From the NCBI GenBank assembly GCA_011523365.1, contig WTGY01000141.1, forward strand, positions 1 to 64,000: a stretch of 64,000 nucleotides of DNA. Reading direction: 5' to 3'. The translations under genes and the position numbers were made by a program. This DNA is from Caldilineaceae bacterium. GTDB lineage: Bacteria > Chloroflexota > Anaerolineae > Caldilineales > Caldilineaceae. Of this stretch, positions 41,868 through 50,261 are shown piece after piece; position 1 is the first letter of the stretch, and the number at the start of each line of letters is the position of its first letter. The notes under the pieces are model-generated. The model had not been told where the DNA came from. It ran no database searches and was given only the letters and a program-made list of their open reading frames with translations.

Positions 41868-43577
41868 TTACTCCTCAGCAATGTACATGTATTCGGCATT
41901 GATCCAACGGAAAGTGGGATCGAAAGCCAGTCCCTGCACGTTCGGGTTCACCAGGAATCTGCCGGTCGGCCAGTAAAGCGGGATCATCCAGTACTCGCCA
42001 AAGACGATATCCTCGAACTCCGTCCACGCCGCAATGCGGTCTGCCTCATTTGGATTCGACTCGATTTCCGCCAGCAGCGAATCGGTATGCTCATCCCCCC
42101 AATGTGTATGGCGCGTTGCGATGAAAGAGTCACTGGCGAAATTGTATGACCCCCAAGCCTGGGCGTCCAGGGAGAACGTTCCGTAGCTGTCCTCCCAGAT
42201 CTGATACTTCACCCTCTCAGTTGCCTCCATACTGGAGGCAACCGTAATCTGGATATCCAGGCCCGTCGCATCTTTCACCATCTGCTGCACCGCCTGGGCC
42301 AGCTGCGGCCATTCAGGGTCCGGGTAGCGGGACCAGTAAAGAATTGGCGGCACGTTTTCGGCGCTGCCATAGGTGGAGTCTGCCACCGCCTGCCTGGCCC
42401 GCTCCGGGTCCGCCTGCCAGTACGCCGGCCGGTCCTCACGGTAGAACGGTCCCGAAGGGATGATACCCGTCGCCCGCCGCCTCAGGTTGCGATAGACCGT
42501 CTCATGGATCAGGTCCAGGTCGATCGAGAAATAGATGGCTTCGCGGATCTTGGGATCGTTTGTCGGTTCCGCCGAGACATCGAATTCAAGCCACTGCAAC
42601 CCGGCCAGACCGAATCCCTGGACATGCCCATTCAAAGGGTGGTTCGGGTCGCTGGTGAACTGGGCGAAATCAGCGGTCGACGGCATCGCGATGTCCAGCT
42701 CGCCGCTTTCGTAGAGCACCAGCTGCGTCTGCCGGTCCTGTATCGACTTTAGCGTGATTTTGTCCAGCAGGGGCTGGGGTCCCAGTACGTAATGGGGATT
42801 GGGTACCAGCACGCTCACATCCTCTTCCGGGTCGTAGGTTTCCACCATGAAGGGACCGAAGCCCCCGCAATAGTCGGGATGTTCATGCCACGGTGCTTCG
42901 TCTGTCCCAAGTCTGATCTGCGCCGGGTCGAGAAGCCCCCATGTGCCCAGAATGCCCGAAGACGTGACGTCAATGAATGCTGGAGTCACGCCCTTCAGAT
43001 TGACCTGAAGCGTATGGTCATCCAGGACAACCAGGCCGCTGATTTCGGCGTCGCCCCAACTGTCGAAATCATAGGTGGCCACGTCCGCGGTTGCCTCCAG
43101 GAATTCGTCAATTCCTTCCACCATGTACCAGGCGTAATCCTTGGCCCACTTGAACCGGATATTGAGCCACTCCCAGCCCCACTTGACATCCTGGGCCGTA
43201 ATCTGCTCACCTGTACACCACTTCAAATCGGGATTCAGGTTGAAAGTATAGACGGTGCCATCGTCGCTGACATCCCATGAGTCGGCAGCCCATGAGCGGA
43301 TACTGCCGTCAGGATGCCGCTCCAGAAGGCCGCCGCCCATGACATTGGTACCGTCATACCAGGCAGCCTCATTGATGTGGCCCGCAAAATAGAAGACCCT
43401 GCCCACCGTCAGCTCCTGGTTGGCGGCCATATCCGATGGTCTTGAAGAGTCGCTAGAGTCCGCCTCGGAGGCTGCCGCCTCTTGCGGGGCTTCGGCGGGA
43501 ACTGCTGCGGGGGCGCACGCGGTGAGTAGAAACGACAGAATGACGAGCAAATTGGCAAACCTCAGACACTTGTTCAT
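41868..43577 (-). CDS. Family 5 solute-binding lipoprotein, copy 2
   Basis: The 569-residue first gene of the leftward operon encodes a solute-binding lipoprotein (FANLLVILSFLLTAC lipobox). It is the paralogue of the 38811-40505 product, with the same block order and long identical stretches, such as RRATGIIPSGPF and SADFAQF-type segments. The Ala/Ser/Glu tether is six residues longer. ATG at 43577 follows AGGAGG by seven bases. Whether the two receptors bind the same ligand is unknown, but both feed the same permease pair by position. Confidence 0.93.
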   Translation of the reverse strand: MNKCLRFANLLVILSFLLTACAPAAVPAEAPQEAAASEADSSDSSRPSDMAANQELTVGRVFYFAGHINEAAWYDGTNVMGGGLLERHPDGSIRSWAADSWDVSDDGTVYTFNLNPDLKWCTGEQITAQDVKWGWEWLNIRFKWAKDYAWYMVEGIDEFLEATADVATYDFDSWGDAEISGLVVLDDHTLQVNLKGVTPAFIDVTSSGILGTWGLLDPAQIRLGTDEAPWHEHPDYCGGFGPFMVETYDPEEDVSVLVPNPHYVLGPQPLLDKITLKSIQDRQTQLVLYESGELDIAMPSTADFAQFTSDPNHPLNGHVQGFGLAGLQWLEFDVSAEPTNDPKIREAIYFSIDLDLIHETVYRNLRRRATGIIPSGPFYREDRPAYWQADPERARQAVADSTYGSAENVPPILYWSRYPDPEWPQLAQAVQQMVKDATGLDIQITVASSMEATERVKYQIWEDSYGTFSLDAQAWGSYNFASDSFIATRHTHWGDEHTDSLLAEIESNPNEADRIAAWTEFEDIVFGEYWMIPLYWPTGRFLVNPNVQGLAFDPTFRWINAEYMYIAEE

Positions 43578-43925
43578 CACTGTTCCTCCTTGTCATGGAT
43601 GCAAATGGACCCGCAAAAGAGAATCCCGAGATGAGCCTGTAGGTCGTTGCTATGAGTCGAAGATCGGGCTGAATTTCTGCCAATGAGATTGCCCAATTTC
43701 AAGATTTCTAATAAAGACCTGGATATTTTATGTAGGTACCAAATGAAGGGTGAAGACAACCTCTGGGAGAACCCAGACCGTTAGATTGCTCAGCCCGCTC
43801 TGACTCCCCAGAGGTTTGCGAAAACTCACCGCCTGTCGGACTGCACCCCCAAGTGAGAGGGCCGCATCCCAGATGTAAGGGAGGGGAGCAGCATTCGAAA
43901 GGACGGGAAGGAGGAAGGGATCTCC
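43578..43925. other. Intergenic region upstream of the binding-protein/sialidase operon
   Basis: The 348 bases are AT-richer in their right-hand part (around 43680-43745) and probably carry the leftward promoter. I could not match a convincing -35/-10 pair. No gene is visible. Confidence 0.4.
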
Positions 43926-44549
43926 CTATTCATCCATTACCCTCCCTATCAACTCCCGATCCCTTACCTTCTCATACGCCTTCTGCGATATCTCTTCTCT
44001 TTCAACCATCTGCTTTAGCTCCGCCAGCTTCTCTTCCAACCTTGAAGTTTCCGAGGCTGCAGTCATGGAACCGGAATGTTTGATTCCATAAAGTGGGCTT
44101 CCATAACTGATTTGACGACTCGTATTTCGAATCTGCCTGAACATCATCTCCACCACAATCAGTCCAATCAGGAGCGCAATGACCTGCTGCCAGCTCGCAA
44201 CGAAATACACTTGCAACACAACTGCCAGGTTGAGCAGCAAGATCACAGTCTGTAACAAGAGTTGTAGCTTTTTTCGACGTTGGACAATCTCTTCTGTCCC
44301 TCCCTCAATGTTTTGCTGGCTCAACTGCCAGCCTATCCGGTCCACGTCGAATGCTACATATCGAAATAACTGGATCAGGCCAACCAGAAACAAGGAGAGT
44401 AAGGCCGGTCGCCAGCCATAATAGACCACCAGAAGTCCAAGAAAGAGCAGGTAAATGGCAAATATGCCTATATACAGTGTTCCTATCCACAGACGACGAA
44501 GCCTGAGCGCGAATCTTTCAGCGTCAAACTCCCTTGACTTGGTATTCAT
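43926..44549 (-). CDS. Hypothetical four-helix membrane protein
   Basis: I do not recognise a named family for this 207-residue protein. It has four hydrophobic segments in two hairpins (about 20-50 and 50-66, then 96-116 and 120-136). A short linker follows, then an amphipathic C-terminal helix pair (TSRLEEKLAELKQMVEREEISQKAYEKVRDRE, read in parts) that resembles a SHOCT-like oligomerisation tail. The gene is AT-richer than its neighbours. It starts 13 bases after the homocysteine methyltransferase stop and is probably co-transcribed with it. Confidence 0.7.
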   Translation of the reverse strand: MNTKSREFDAERFALRLRRLWIGTLYIGIFAIYLLFLGLLVVYYGWRPALLSLFLVGLIQLFRYVAFDVDRIGWQLSQQNIEGGTEEIVQRRKKLQLLLQTVILLLNLAVVLQVYFVASWQQVIALLIGLIVVEMMFRQIRNTSRQISYGSPLYGIKHSGSMTAASETSRLEEKLAELKQMVEREEISQKAYEKVRDRELIGRVMDE

Positions 44550-44562
44550 GGGAGAGAGTCTT

Positions 44563-45492
44563 TCAAACCTCCACCTCCTCAGCCCCCTTCACCACCGGTC
44601 GTATCGCCGCAATATGCTCCGGGCCCGTAGCGCAACAGCCGCCGATGATCTGGGCGCCCATCTCGAGCCAGTCACGCGCAAACTCGGCATATCGCTCAGG
44701 AGGATAATCGTCGGTCTCGATCACGTGCCACTGTCGCTTGGGAAATTCCGGTCGTCCGGACGCCTGATTGTAGCCGATGTTGGCATACGCCCCGACAGGT
44801 CCGTCAAATGCCGTGCGCAGCTTGGGCAACGAGGCCGAAATCGCCTCAGGCCGGCTGCACATTGGCAGGATCGCATCAACGCCATATCCTTCCAGGCCGT
44901 CTGCCAGCTGCTCAAACGATTCACCGTCAGAGTTGGTCCCTTCCAGAGTGACATGCTTGAGACCCAGAAAAATGGGCAGTCCGGTCCCCGAGACCGCCCG
45001 AACTGCCTCAACACAGTCGGCCACCGATCCTACATACTCAAGCAGAATGATGTCCACGCCCCCTGCCGCCAGCACCGCCGACTGGTCGCTGAACTCCTTC
45101 GCCAGGTCCCCCCAGCCCGGAGGAGCCATACTGCCGGCCACATACGCTTGCGGATTCAGCCCGTCCCGTGCCTCGCACGCAATCTCCGCCGCCAGGTGCG
45201 TGTACTCCTCCATTTTGTCCGCCAGCCCCACCATGCCCAGCCGCTCACGATTGGTCCAGAAGCTGTTGGTCGTGATGATATCCGCGCCCTCGCGCAGGTA
45301 ATCTTCATGGACCTCGCGTACCAGCTCCGGCGCATCCCCCATAGCCGTCGCCGACCATGGACCGAGCCCCCCATCAGCGGTCACGCCTTTAGAGACATTG
45401 ACGCCGCGGCGCTGTAGCTCCGATCCGGTAGCGCCGTCCAACAATAGCCGCTCTCCCTCTGTCAATCGAGACCGAATATCATCCCTATTCAT
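44563..45492 (-). CDS. Homocysteine S-methyltransferase family protein
   Basis: The 309-residue TIM barrel is of the Pfam S-methyl_trans family (MmuM, BHMT, MetH N-terminal domain). It has the N-terminal LLLDGATGSELQRRG and the zinc cysteines in ILPMCSRPEAI and GGCCATGPEHI, which together supply three Cys ligands. The enzyme would transfer a methyl group to homocysteine, or to another thiol or selenol, giving methionine; the donor may be S-methylmethionine or a betaine. No cobalamin domain is present. GAGGAGA precedes the ATG. A consensus promoter lies over 200 bases upstream, with a foldable leader between. Confidence 0.88.
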   Translation of the reverse strand: MNRDDIRSRLTEGERLLLDGATGSELQRRGVNVSKGVTADGGLGPWSATAMGDAPELVREVHEDYLREGADIITTNSFWTNRERLGMVGLADKMEEYTHLAAEIACEARDGLNPQAYVAGSMAPPGWGDLAKEFSDQSAVLAAGGVDIILLEYVGSVADCVEAVRAVSGTGLPIFLGLKHVTLEGTNSDGESFEQLADGLEGYGVDAILPMCSRPEAISASLPKLRTAFDGPVGAYANIGYNQASGRPEFPKRQWHVIETDDYPPERYAEFARDWLEMGAQIIGGCCATGPEHIAAIRPVVKGAEEVEV

Positions 45493-45700
45493 CTTTCTCT
45501 CCTCGGGTACGCTGGCAGGGCCAGCAACTGATCATGGGGAGCGCGTCTCTGATAAACCCTTGGTCCGACAGAAAAGAATCTGCTGCGCTGGAACTCGGCA
45601 GCCAGCTGGACCAAATGCCCAGTCCCAAGGCCGCCCGTCGGTCGGATGGACTTGGCAGACCGAACTATCGGCAAAACGAGACGGCTACGCGTCAACTTTG
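45493..45700 (-). promoter_or_regulatory. Structured 5' leader of the homocysteine methyltransferase mRNA (candidate riboswitch)
   Basis: On the minus strand TTGGTCC (45614-45608) can pair with GGACCAA (45566-45560), enclosing two further hairpins: GCTGG...CCAGC and CAGA-TTCTTT-TCTG. This gives a three-way-junction-like fold. Just before the ribosome site a second element, GCTGGC-CCT-GCCAGC (45525-45511), could control access to GAGGAGA. I see no match to SAM-I, SAM-IV, SAH or cobalamin consensus motifs. The regulatory role is inference from length and foldability. Confidence 0.4.
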
Positions 45701-45706
45701 GGGCGT

Positions 45707-45735
45707 AGTATAAGAAATAGCATTAACGCTGTCAA
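45707..45735 (-). promoter_or_regulatory. Strong sigma-70 promoter for the homocysteine methyltransferase gene
   Basis: On the minus strand a perfect TTGACA is followed after exactly 17 bases by TATACT (5/6). Transcription would begin near 45700, about 208 bases before the start codon. Confidence 0.75.
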
Positions 45736-45989
45736 CGGCAGTTTGGCCAAGCGGGAGCGGCCAGATCAACCCAGGACAATGCAGGGATCGCTGCAAGAGG
45801 CCCGGCTCAGCCTGATTTCTTCGCCCACTAATGCTCTCGCGACTGCGAACGCGGACCAGGCAGGATCACTCAGTTACCGGAAAACGATTCGATGGACGGC
45901 AGAATTCCAACTCCGGTCTGCTCTGGAATTGGAAGATGTGAGGTTGTGCCGGCGGTTAGCGAATAATCCGATCTCTGTCTGCCCAATGC

Positions 45990-46026
45990 CCAAAAAGAAA
46001 TTGCCGCCAAGCCAGTTGGCGGCAAT
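45990..46026 (-). terminator. Intrinsic terminator of the 1072-residue protein gene
   Basis: ATTGCCGCCA and TGGCGGCAAT (10-bp perfect arms) enclose seven bases. On the minus strand the stem runs into TTCTTTTTG. It is 41 bases past the stop codon of the leftward gene. Confidence 0.85.
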
Positions 46027-46067
46027 CTGCACCCTATTTCTTGCTATAATATCGCACTCGGCGCCCC

Positions 46068-49000
46068 CTACTTCGGCATATCCCGCAGCGCATCAAATAC
46101 CGGCAGATTGCTCCAATCATGTCTCACAATCCCCCACTGTGCCTTCTCCGTATGATTCGCCACCACCCGGAAATTCAGATTCCACAGGATCGCCGGACCC
46201 ACCCAGCCCCATCTCTTCATCATCTGAAAGGCCTCGACCGTCCACGCCGCCTGCTCGCTGAAGTCGTTGTCGTTCGCATACCCATAACGCGGATCGAACG
46301 CGCCGCCTGCTGCCCACCCAAACTCCGTCGGCCAGATCCGCTTGTTCGCCGCGCCGTACTTGACCGCAATGTTTCGATAGCCCTCCATCGTACTCCGGAA
46401 ACTCCACGAGTGGTGCGGGCTGTCGCACGCGCCGTTGAAGCCGCTGTTGCCATGCCTCTGAATCGCTTCACAGCCCTGCTCCCACGTATACTGGGGCGGC
46501 ACGTTATATCCACTCGGATGCGCGCCGATGCCGTCCATGTAGCTGTTCAGCCCGGCCTGGAACATCTTCTCCAGGTACTCAAAATCATCCATCGCCGCGA
46601 TGCCGCCCCGGCTCTGCGGTGCACCGTTGCTGGCAGCAGGCGTCAGCGCCCCGCTGATCACGAACATCGACGGGCACGCCCTCTTGATCTCCGCGTAGGC
46701 CGGTCTCAAGAGAGCCACATACTTTGCAGGATCCAAAGGCAGGTTGCCCCACTCGTAATGCAGGTTCTGCTCGTTCCAGACCTCTATCGCCTTCAGCGAA
46801 GTCCCGCAGTACTTGCCGGCCATCGCCCCCAGGAACCTCGCAAACGTATTCGGGTCCGCCGGAGGACCGCCAACATTCGGCTCGAAATTCGCCTCGCGCG
46901 CCCATGGCGGCGCATTCACAACGCTGAAAAGCAGGCTGATGCCCGCGTTGTTCGCAGCATCGATGATCCCCTGCATCGAGCCCCAATCGTAGTTCCCCTG
47001 GCTATGCTCGAAGACCTTCCACTCAATCTGCTGTTTCACCCAGCCGAATCCCATCTCACGCGTCTTCTGCATCACTTGGCCGGCCATATTGTTGTGCACC
47101 ATATGCGCCTGCACACCATACCCGAAACCGCCGCCCCCGGTTGGTGCCGGAGCTTGCGCCGCCGGTGCAGCCGCTGGCGCTGGAATATCCCTGACCACTT
47201 CGACATTGTTTAGCGGCCCGCTTGCTGTCGTCAATTCTGCATACACCCAACCTTTTTTGCCGCCTATGTCGATCTGCCACCAATCCCCTGTCTGATTCTT
47301 TCCGAAAATCAGGTATGGCTGACCAGCATTGAGCTGTCCTATAATGCCGTAGCCGGTGGTGCCTGGTCCTTCTCGGACGTTTATGTTTTGCGTGCTAACC
47401 ACTCTCGGGGCCTCCGGCGTCGGCGTCGGCACCGGCGTAGCAGTCGCAACCGGCGTCGGCGTCGCTAGGCTCATTGCCACCGTATTCTGCGGGCTCGCCG
47501 CCTGCATGCTCCCCAGATTCGATATCTGCACGACTTGGGCCTCGACCTGTATGTCACCCTCGCCCGCCGGCGCCATAAACGTATAGACCGGATTCTCAAT
47601 CGGGACCGTAACCTCCTCCAACACGCCGCCGTCAGGGTGGAATATCCTGTATGCTACCTTCAGCATCGCCGGCGACGTATTCACCCCGCCTCCCGTCTGA
47701 AAAAGGCGCGCCACCTCCCACAAGTCCGGGTCCACGTCCCCGGAATCCACATCACGCACCATCACTTGGGTCACGTCAAACCGCTCCAGCAGGTTGAGCT
47801 TGCGGGCAAAGCTGCTGCTGTTCTCAATCGTAACCGTCCGCTCCATCTGCTGGTCGTCAGTGTACGCATACACATAGGCCCCGATCGCGTCATCCCATGA
47901 CAAGGGGCGCGTGATACGCGGGTTCACCGCCGCAACCTCTACATCCCCGCCGGGAAGGATCACCCCGTCTTCTCCCTCCAGCCGAATCTGGGCGACCAAT
48001 GGTTGCAGAGACTGTTGAAAGCCCTTGAGCCACCACTGGTTTCCGCTCCTTTCCACCGACATGCCCGGCAGTTCCACCTGCACCTTGCGCCTGTCGACCT
48101 GATCTGTGGCGTAGGCCAGCAGGGCGCTCATCTGCCCTCCCAACTGATACGCCGCAGGGTCGACAGGTCCTGGAACCATAACGCGGTCAGCAACGCTGCC
48201 CAATGCTTTCCAGTCATAGCCGCGGGTGTCCCACTCCGCCGCCGAAATCTGCTGGGGCGACTCCACTCGAACTGCCAGCCAGCGATTCATGTCCGGCGCG
48301 TGCAGTCGTTCCGCCAGGCGCTCAATGAAATAGGTGAACGCCTCCTCCCCCGCCAATACCGCTTCCATGCCGCGATAGTCGACGATGACGCCAGGATAGC
48401 TGTACTGGCTGAGCAGATTTGCCACGGCGTCCAGCTGGTTTTGCATCTGACCTTGTTGCACCAGCATATTGTGCAGCAGGTCGCTGCGCGGCGCCTCGCC
48501 GCCCTGCCAGTTTCGCAGAACCGGCACGATCGCATAGTTCCCGGCCGGAACACTCGTGCGCGAAACATCCAGAGCACCGTCGCCGCGCAGGTAATACCCC
48601 CCGACGGCAAGAGTCGTAATCGCAGCGTTGGCCAGACTCGCTGGAGCCTGCTCGCCTACCCCAATGTTGGTCCCCACCCGCGCCGGCGGCGCTCCCGTCT
48701 GCATCACCACGAAATTGGCAGGAGGCGGGCCGTCTACTCGGGCCTCAATTTTGTCCTCCACTGCCAAAACCGCACTGGGCACAAATTCCCAACTGTCCCC
48801 ATCCCAACTGTACAGTTCCAGCGTTTCGTACGGCTGGCTGTCGTTCGGAATCGGTATCTGTACGATGCTCTGCTCCAGGCGCCCTCCCTGCACGTCCACC
48901 TGGTAGATCGGGCTCTTGGCTTCCAGGCCCGCGGCGGCTAGCGCATTCAGCGCGGTCATCCACGCCTCTCCCGCACTCCCGTTAAGAAACTCTGCACGTG

Positions 49001-49286
49001 GAATGCTTACAAGGCTGACACGAAAGGACTCAATTACACCTTCCGGAGGAAAAACGATCGTCGTCCCGTCTGGATCCATGAGCGACCCGCCGTTCCTGCC
49101 AATCTCCATGGAAGACAAGCCCTGGATGCGCTCAAGCAGACTGATCGGCGGTAGAAGCAACGCGGCGATGATCAGAGCGGGAATCAGGACGAGCGAAAGA
49201 ACTGCCGTCGCAAACCTTCGCAGCCCGGACGCCGGTCTCGACTCAGGTCGGAGCGGCTCATCGTAATCGAAAGATGACCTTCCCAT
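46068..49286 (-). CDS. Giant membrane-anchored protein: ZU5-like, degenerate GH18-like, SH3b and GH-A glycosidase domains
   Basis: The 1072-residue protein has a short cytoplasmic tail, one transmembrane helix (about 24-50) and an extracellular remainder. Residues 58-200 resemble a ZU5-type beta domain (GGSLMDPDGTTIVFPPEGV). Residues 240-450 look like a GH18-type barrel, but at the catalytic FDGVDIDWE position it reads YPGVIVDYR, with Arg305 in place of the acid Glu. A beta-rich region, a Thr/Pro linker (608-628), and a bacterial SH3 domain (630-690, INVREGPGTTGYGIIGQL) follow. The C-terminal clan GH-A barrel (720-1072) has Glu839 (EVWNEQN) and Glu988 (WPTEFGW). It probably binds and cleaves cell-wall or extracellular glycans. 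GGAGGAGAAGG precedes the ATG. Confidence 0.85.
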   Translation of the reverse strand: MGRSSFDYDEPLRPESRPASGLRRFATAVLSLVLIPALIIAALLLPPISLLERIQGLSSMEIGRNGGSLMDPDGTTIVFPPEGVIESFRVSLVSIPRAEFLNGSAGEAWMTALNALAAAGLEAKSPIYQVDVQGGRLEQSIVQIPIPNDSQPYETLELYSWDGDSWEFVPSAVLAVEDKIEARVDGPPPANFVVMQTGAPPARVGTNIGVGEQAPASLANAAITTLAVGGYYLRGDGALDVSRTSVPAGNYAIVPVLRNWQGGEAPRSDLLHNMLVQQGQMQNQLDAVANLLSQYSYPGVIVDYRGMEAVLAGEEAFTYFIERLAERLHAPDMNRWLAVRVESPQQISAAEWDTRGYDWKALGSVADRVMVPGPVDPAAYQLGGQMSALLAYATDQVDRRKVQVELPGMSVERSGNQWWLKGFQQSLQPLVAQIRLEGEDGVILPGGDVEVAAVNPRITRPLSWDDAIGAYVYAYTDDQQMERTVTIENSSSFARKLNLLERFDVTQVMVRDVDSGDVDPDLWEVARLFQTGGGVNTSPAMLKVAYRIFHPDGGVLEEVTVPIENPVYTFMAPAGEGDIQVEAQVVQISNLGSMQAASPQNTVAMSLATPTPVATATPVPTPTPEAPRVVSTQNINVREGPGTTGYGIIGQLNAGQPYLIFGKNQTGDWWQIDIGGKKGWVYAELTTASGPLNNVEVVRDIPAPAAAPAAQAPAPTGGGGFGYGVQAHMVHNNMAGQVMQKTREMGFGWVKQQIEWKVFEHSQGNYDWGSMQGIIDAANNAGISLLFSVVNAPPWAREANFEPNVGGPPADPNTFARFLGAMAGKYCGTSLKAIEVWNEQNLHYEWGNLPLDPAKYVALLRPAYAEIKRACPSMFVISGALTPAASNGAPQSRGGIAAMDDFEYLEKMFQAGLNSYMDGIGAHPSGYNVPPQYTWEQGCEAIQRHGNSGFNGACDSPHHSWSFRSTMEGYRNIAVKYGAANKRIWPTEFGWAAGGAFDPRYGYANDNDFSEQAAWTVEAFQMMKRWGWVGPAILWNLNFRVVANHTEKAQWGIVRHDWSNLPVFDALRDMPK

Positions 49287-49577
49287 TTACCTTCTCCTCC
49301 ATTCTGCGCCGCTTTCGGCCACGGGCGCGCTGAACGTAAATCCTGTCTACTGGCATGTGCCCAATTGCAGCGGTCGCTTCGCCTTCACATGCCCAAACGA
49401 CCGGGCATCTGTCAATCTACTGCTCTAAGCGGCATGCTTTTAAGTTCGGGGAAACCGTCTTTATCGCCCGTCGCCGCCTCACCATGCTGACGTGAACCGT
49501 CACTATCGCCGCAATCGGCAGCAGGTGAACCCGGCCTTTGCGCTGTCGCGCCTGATACATCTGTCCTGCAACCGGGC

Positions 49578-49604
49578 AAAAAATGCGCCAAGCTCCTTGG
49601 CGCA
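49578..49604 (-). terminator. Orphan minus-strand intrinsic terminator
   Basis: TGCGCCAAG-CTC-CTTGGCGCA is a perfect 9-bp hairpin followed on the minus strand by six T residues (49583-49578). No leftward gene lies immediately upstream of it: the next 650 bases are non-coding and include the dispersed repeat. It may end a small RNA or read-through transcript. Confidence 0.75.
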
Positions 49605-49764
49605 CGCAGTCCACTATCTATCTTAGCACAGGCAAAAAACTCAACAAAAATAGCTGCATTTCACAGGGTAAATCCCAAAACAAGGGCAAACTTTCCTTCA
49701 CCACTGGCACCAACCAAACCATGGTCCTTCCGCGTTCAACTCTGAAGCAGGGGGAAACGGCAGT

Positions 49765-50130
49765 TCTCTCTCCTCTCTCCTCTTCACTCTCTTCTCGCTT
49801 TTCTGGGCGGTCGGGCCTATTCGGCCCTCCCTTGTGCGGGGGCTCCGCCCCCGCAACGCCCCCCCTAATGCCTACCCGACCGGGTGTCGATATTCGTAAC
49901 AGGTGCCTAATCGAAGGTGTCTGGCCCGACCACGTCCCGCCAGTCCCATCAGGCCCCCGTAGGTGCAGGCCTTGTGCCTGCCCTCGCACCCTCCCCAACT
50001 GACGGACTCCATCGTACGGCCAGGCCTGGCGCCTGCAATGGGTCTCGCCCAAAGACGGTAAACAACGCCAACCACCGCTGGCACTGACTCCCCGCCAGAC
50101 TGTTCCCACCCCAAATCTGTGATGCACCCA
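49765..50130. repeat. Dispersed intergenic repeat, copy 3 (longest in the window)
   Basis: A CTCTC-rich head leads into GGGCGGTCGGGCC-TATTC-GGCCC, then CTTGTGC and the GCGGGGGC-TCC-GCCCCCGC palindrome (from 49834). The body is alignable to copy 1, including GACCGGGTGTCGATATT, CCACGTCCCGCCAGTCCCAT, CCCCGTAGGTGC and CGCCAGACTGTTCCCA. It includes about 60 extra bases relative to copy 1 in the middle (around 49995-50080). No frame is conserved. Confidence 0.75.
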
Positions 50131-50144
50131 CTGCAGCTATCCGA

Positions 50145-50174
50145 TTGCCGGATCCTTCTTCACTGCATTATACT
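50145..50174 (+). promoter_or_regulatory. Putative proB promoter
   Basis: TTGCCG (4/6) and TATACT (5/6) are 18 bases apart and begin about 15 bases after the end of repeat copy 3. The leader would be about 80 bases. Confidence 0.45.
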
Positions 50175-50261
50175 GTTAGACCAATTCCAGCGAATCAGAG
50201 CTGCCACAAAAAAACTTGCAACTGCTGAATAGGTCTTGGTTTTTCCGGCAGAGCACCAGAA

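Larger units (their letters stand above)
45493..46067. other. Intergenic region: HMT leader and promoter plus terminator of the large glycosidase-like gene
   Basis: The left part (45493-45700) is the transcribed leader of the homocysteine methyltransferase gene. The promoter lies at 45707-45735. The terminator of the leftward 46068-49286 gene is at 45990-46026. A plus-strand open frame across this region is not supported by any family or composition. Confidence 0.6.
49287..50261. other. Long intergenic region with terminator-like hairpin, repeat copy 3 and proB promoter
   Basis: The 975 bases carry no supportable gene. The left part (49287-49570) shows nothing I recognise. A minus-strand terminator sits at 49578-49604, the dispersed repeat occupies about 49765-50130, and the proB promoter is at 50145-50174. 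Confidence 0.6.

Noticed and set aside
44455-45417. A 320-codon plus-strand frame over the homocysteine methyltransferase gene
   Set aside because: It is antisense to a gene with intact zinc-ligand motifs and has shadow-like Arg/His/Leu-rich composition.
45398-46261. A 287-codon plus-strand open frame spanning the HMT upstream region
   Set aside because: It overlaps the promoter, leader and terminator of two leftward genes and shows no family or compositional sign of coding. It looks like a chance frame in GC-rich DNA.
49618-50127. A 169-codon minus-strand frame over repeat copy 3
   Set aside because: The equivalent frame is not conserved in copy 1 of the repeat, and the product has no recognisable family.
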